64,000 nucleotides of DNA from Jiangella alkaliphila. Lineage in GTDB: Bacteria; Actinomycetota; Actinomycetes; Jiangellales; Jiangellaceae. Positions 60,928-64,000 of the stretch are shown piece after piece. Where the stretch lies: assembly GCF_900105925.1 (NCBI RefSeq), contig NZ_LT629791.1, positions 2,081,278 to 2,145,277 on the forward strand, written 5' to 3'. Each line of letters begins with the position of its first letter. Positions within the stretch are counted from its first letter, which is position 1. Below the pieces are notes generated by a model. That model did not search any database. It worked only from the letters and a program-made list of their open reading frames with translations, and was not told the DNA's origin. The position numbers and the translations under genes are program-made.

Positions 60928-61824
60928 TTAACCTGGTTCTGCGGCTGGAGGAGACGCATCAATTCGCTGCTCTTCAACGTCGCGGGCCGCATCATCGCTC
61001 GGTGTCTCCAACGCGCGAACGACTTCGGTGGCAAATCTTTCAAGATCCCATACGTCGAAAGGCACGCCAAATAGCGCACCTACCTCGGCAGAAAGAACCG
61101 GGTGCGGCACGCCACCTGTGCTCCAATCGGGCTTCTGGTCATTCGTTAGCAACACGATAGACCTGAACGTCTTTTCTCCCTCAAGTACGGAGACCAATAG
61201 CCCAAAGAGGAAGTCGACCCAGATGAAGAAGTCGCCGTCACCTGGGTCTTTGAAGCCCGGAGGTGTTTTTGTGGTATGGCGTATCGCCACGAGCTTGCTA
61301 AAGCGAACTCTGGGCGCAAAGGGGCAGGTGGCCCGCTCCTGAAGGATCGTCAGCATCCCCCCGACGTTCTTTAGCGTGTTCTCGTCGTATACATGCCCAT
61401 AGCTTTCCTGGAAACGATCCAAAAGCGACTGCATCTGCGCCTCGAAATCACCGAACTCAGGATCTAACTTATGGACGTCCTGAGCGAGCTGCTCAAATCT
61501 CTTTTTCAGTGACGTGGCCACCGTGTCGATTACCTTGAAGTGATTGTTCCAGAACTCTTGGATCGCCTGCCCTGGAATTATCAGTGGCGCCTCATGGCGT
61601 GGAAGATAGTCGAGAATGTCGGCGCTACGGCGATGGACCGCCAAGCGCATAAATACACTTGAGTCGAAGCCGAAAGCTATTTGACCGAGAACGGCTTGCG
61701 GCGCGGGCCGACGGTCAAGGCTTCGACGTAACTCGTCGAGAGGTGCGATCGGAACAGTTCGATCGAGCACCGCCTGCAGGCGGTCGAGGGCTTCGGCGGC
61801 AGGCTCGGGCTCAGTACCAGACAT
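60928..61824 (-). CDS. PIN-like (DUF4935-type) putative nuclease
   Basis: 298 aa from ATG 61824, overlapping the DUF262 gene by 14 nt. PIN-like acidic residues: FGFDSSVFMRLA (Asp, ~residue 52), IIPGQAIQEFWNNH (Glu), PPGFKDPGDGDFFIWVDFLF (Asp) and IVLLTNDQKPDW (Asp). That order is the DUF4935 PIN-like pattern. PIN domains cleave RNA or single-stranded DNA with metal ions. Transcribed toward the dnd operon (100 bp between the two stops). Probably the effector of the two-gene unit. Confidence 0.75.
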   Translation of the reverse strand: MSGTEPEPAAEALDRLQAVLDRTVPIAPLDELRRSLDRRPAPQAVLGQIAFGFDSSVFMRLAVHRRSADILDYLPRHEAPLIIPGQAIQEFWNNHFKVIDTVATSLKKRFEQLAQDVHKLDPEFGDFEAQMQSLLDRFQESYGHVYDENTLKNVGGMLTILQERATCPFAPRVRFSKLVAIRHTTKTPPGFKDPGDGDFFIWVDFLFGLLVSVLEGEKTFRSIVLLTNDQKPDWSTGGVPHPVLSAEVGALFGVPFDVWDLERFATEVVRALETPSDDAARDVEEQRIDASPPAAEPG

Positions 61825-63430
61825 CAGCCGCCGCCTCAGCAAGCAGTCCGCCAACGCGAGCCACAACTTCGGCTGTCCATTCCGGCTCAGCGCTCAGCAG
61901 GTCGGTGAACTCACCGGGTATAGCGTGAGGCAGTAGGAGGCGCTCCTTCGCGCCGGTCCACGATCCCGCCCCAGGTGGACGTCTATCGACGTCAACTAGA
62001 ATTGTATTTCCTAGCGTGGAGGCCCAGAATGTTGCCTCTTCGTCGGTGAATGAGGACCATGCTGCGCTCTCCGCCTTGCGCGGGCGGATATATTGGAGGG
62101 TCCCGATAGACGCCGGTGTAATGGACCTGGTAACGATCGACCGACGGATAAAGGTGAGGACCGCACGGTTGTAGCTGCGGCGAACAAGCTGGTCCACGAA
62201 ATCTTGGCGCGGGTGATCCATGTCTCTCAACATGTCGACGCCCGGTTGCCACGAGCCGGCGGCTTGGACAGTGGCAGCTGCATCTGCAAACCTGCGCTCG
62301 ACGCTTCCAGCACCGAGGTTGCCTACGGCCATCCGCTTAACGATCAAGCGAAGAACCTCGGTCATTCCGACGACGGGATCTGGCGTCGATTCAATCGCTA
62401 GCATAAGCGGGCGGACCGCTGCGATCCCGAGTTCATTGAGGGCAACGAAGATGCCAAGCGCCTCAGGATCGGCGGGACCATCGAAGGTCGGGTCGAGAAG
62501 CTGCAGGTAGAGTGGCAGGTAAGCGTCAAGGGCTGCCATTAAATCATTGACCGTCGTGTCGGGATTGCGATCGCTGACTTGAGCGATGTGCCTATAGAGG
62601 TCTTTCGGCAGTACATAGCCAGCGCTCAGGTTGACGACATGCCGAATGTACGGGACGAACCCTTGGCCGCCGCCGACCTGTTCAAATTCGCGGGCTATCG
62701 CTGACCATTGCAAGTAGCGGTCCATCCTAGCCGCAGGTTCTGTGTGACGCAGGACGTAGTTCTTAAGCAGATCCGCGGTGGTCAGCTCGCGCCCACGCGT
62801 GTTAACGACTTCGAACACGCTATAGGCTGTGGCTTCGTCGGGATGCTCGAAGACGGCCACGTAGAGCCTCTCACTGATGAACTCTGCCCACAGTCCAAGC
62901 GTTCTGAATGTTTCCACCTCACTGCCCTGTGCGATCTGAGCGGCGAGGTACTCGTAGGCCTTCCAGAGACGCTCAGATGAAGATCTTTTCTCGAGCGATG
63001 CGGGGTCAATGCGGCCCACATCGATGATTGCCTGAAGAGTCTTGTCAGCTCGATCGTCGGTCAAGCGAATTCGAGCGACGACATCATCGGTTGTGTAATC
63101 CATCGATCGAAGGAGAGTGGCTGCGATTCTATCGGCCAGCGCCGATCGTCCAATTTCGATCGCCTTGTGGCGCAGGGCGGCGGCCAGCAATTCGACCGTG
63201 AGCAGCCGCTGTTGGCCGTCGACGACGTGTTTACGCTTCTCTTCTCCCGTTATTATGATCAGCCCTAGAAAGTACTCGTCTTCTTCGAGAGCTCCAGAGA
63301 GATCGCGCCAGAAGTCCTGAACCTCGCTGGTTTCCCAAGCGTACTCACGCTGATATGCGGGAATCTCAAATGTCGAGCCGGAGAGCAGAGCGCCGACAGT
63401 CGTGGCGGACGCGTTTAGCGGTGCAGACAT
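61811..63430 (-). CDS. DUF262/DUF1524 protein (SspE/GmrSD-like)
   Basis: 539 aa. The DUF262 ParB-like NTPase part has FEIPAYQREYAWETSEVQDF (22-41), EYFLGLIIITGEE and VVDGQQRLLTVELL (69-82, DGQQR motif). A helical middle precedes a DUF1524-like C-terminus (GTLQYIRPRKAESAAW ... FWASTLGNTILVDV ... GAKERLLLP). In SspE and GmrSD the DUF1524 part is an HNH nuclease with (E)H-x-x-P; here that place reads LQYIRP, so the catalytic His seems lost. Adjacent to dnd genes, it may sense phosphorothioate and signal to the PIN protein. Confidence 0.8.
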   Translation of the reverse strand: MSAPLNASATTVGALLSGSTFEIPAYQREYAWETSEVQDFWRDLSGALEEDEYFLGLIIITGEEKRKHVVDGQQRLLTVELLAAALRHKAIEIGRSALADRIAATLLRSMDYTTDDVVARIRLTDDRADKTLQAIIDVGRIDPASLEKRSSSERLWKAYEYLAAQIAQGSEVETFRTLGLWAEFISERLYVAVFEHPDEATAYSVFEVVNTRGRELTTADLLKNYVLRHTEPAARMDRYLQWSAIAREFEQVGGGQGFVPYIRHVVNLSAGYVLPKDLYRHIAQVSDRNPDTTVNDLMAALDAYLPLYLQLLDPTFDGPADPEALGIFVALNELGIAAVRPLMLAIESTPDPVVGMTEVLRLIVKRMAVGNLGAGSVERRFADAAATVQAAGSWQPGVDMLRDMDHPRQDFVDQLVRRSYNRAVLTFIRRSIVTRSITPASIGTLQYIRPRKAESAAWSSFTDEEATFWASTLGNTILVDVDRRPPGAGSWTGAKERLLLPHAIPGEFTDLLSAEPEWTAEVVARVGGLLAEAAADVWY

Positions 63431-63665
63431 GAGACTCCGTTCGTGGTTGCGTCAGCGTGGGCGAGCCTTGGTTGCTGGATGCCGTGCGCGGCTCATACGT
63501 CCCTGCTAGGCAAGGGTAACGTCGATCGTTCTGTCGATGACCCAGGGGCGGCAGGTGCAGTTTGCCATAGCAGACTCGATACGAGTCCTCCCTTAGTGCG
63601 TGTTGGGAAAGTGGTTCGGCGTGCCTGCGTGACTGATGTGACGGACGTGGTGATTGTGGTGGTTC
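63431..63665. other. promoter region of the DUF262 gene and left end of an IS5-type element
   Basis: No gene. The IS left end is expected near 63600 (before GTGCGTGTTGGGAAAG), but the right end is outside the window so the inverted repeat cannot be confirmed. Confidence 0.35.
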
Positions 63666-64000
63666 ATGGACACGTTGTCGACACCGCGGTACCCGTCGGA
63701 CCTGACCGATGCGCAGTGGGAGTTGATCGCGCCGATGGTGCCGGTGAAGCCGGGTGGGCGTCCGGCCAAGCATGCCCGGCGCCGGATCGTGGACGCGATC
63801 TTGTACGTGAATCGGACGGGTTGTTCGTGGCGGCAGTTGCCGCACGACTTCGCGCCGTGGGACACGGTGTACTGGTACTTCAAGACCTGGAACGAGGCCG
63901 GGGTGACCGACCGGATCCACGACGCGCTGCGCGCTCAGGTTCGTGATGGGAACGGGCGTGACCCGATGGCCAGCGCAGGGATCGTGGACGCCCAGTCGGT
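63666..64000 (+). CDS. IS5-family transposase, 3' end outside window
   Basis: Open frame from ATG 63666 to the window end (111 codons): YPSDLTDAQWELIAPMVPVK, GCSWRQLPHDFAPWDTVYWY, FKTWNEAGVTDRIHDALR, and SAGIVDAQS, which holds the first Asp of the DDE triad. This is the DUF4096-plus-DDE layout of IS5/IS1182-like actinobacterial insertion sequences. Truncated only by the window edge. Confidence 0.9.
   Translation, partial: MDTLSTPRYPSDLTDAQWELIAPMVPVKPGGRPAKHARRRIVDAILYVNRTGCSWRQLPHDFAPWDTVYWYFKTWNEAGVTDRIHDALRAQVRDGNGRDPMASAGIVDAQS

Noticed and set aside
1-64000. CRISPR array
   Set aside because: No regularly spaced short repeats with unique spacers were seen; repeats found are paired or dispersed.

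Overview
The window is 64 kb of high-GC DNA from an actinobacterium (Actinomycetota), probably a filamentous one. The evidence is the strong G/C third-position bias, many leaderless starts sitting 6-7 nt after a TANNNT box, GTGA/ATGA translational coupling, a pSAM2-type integrative conjugative element, and the actinobacterial block mscL - ruc - 5-FTHF ligase - galU - glp/moeA - moaC - mog - rimJ - glpR. The genus cannot be fixed from the sequence alone.

Layout: (1) 1-10.2 kb is a decayed accessory zone. It holds the end of a beta-propeller gene, an MNT/HEPN toxin-antitoxin pair, a broken ATPase gene, a Nudix gene, a SpoU methyltransferase, a free-standing tyrS, two glycosyltransferases, a beheaded TPR regulator and a frameshifted Nudix gene. 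Three diverged ~85-bp repeats in this zone begin with the 3' end of tRNA-Arg and look like old attachment scars. (2) 10.2-27.3 kb is a complete AICE inserted in tRNA-Arg(CCU). Exact 43-bp attL and attR flank an int/xis/rep/tra operon, two conserved AICE genes and a GntR regulator. It carries HAD, AbiTii, AAA-TOPRIM, Ser/Thr kinase, BrnTA-like and LexA-boxed cargo. (3) 27.3-50.3 kb is chromosomal core: pirin, a damaged sigma operon, type-II trpS behind a Trp-codon attenuator, a large degenerate SF1 helicase, two regulators, a CBS protein, mscL, SAF/CpaB, ruc with a CIRCE-like site, penicillin acylase, 5-FTHF ligase, galU, a molybdopterin/gephyrin-like cluster, yceI, glpR and tRNA-Ala(CGC). (4) 50.3-64 kb is a second island behind tRNA-Ala: an IS481-family wreck split by an intact IS256-family element, a broken immunity-like gene, then the DNA phosphorothioation locus dndA <-> dndBCDE plus a phosphorothioation-associated methyltransferase. 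This converges with a two-gene DUF262/DUF1524 - PIN-like unit, and an IS5-family transposase runs off the end.

How the parts work together: the AICE operon (small membrane protein, CxxC protein, FtsK-like translocase, HUH Rep, Xis, Int) is coupled by overlapping start/stop codons from end to end, and its cargo is mostly anti-phage or stress related. In the second island DndA-E would put sulfur into the DNA backbone. No dndFGH restriction genes are visible; instead a DUF262/DUF1524 protein of the SspE/GmrSD type and a PIN-like putative nuclease sit next to the modification genes. This pairing, and the AbiTii / AAA-TOPRIM / kinase cluster in the AICE, are the best candidates for undescribed systems. 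Functional assignments rest on motif recognition by eye; no database search was run.
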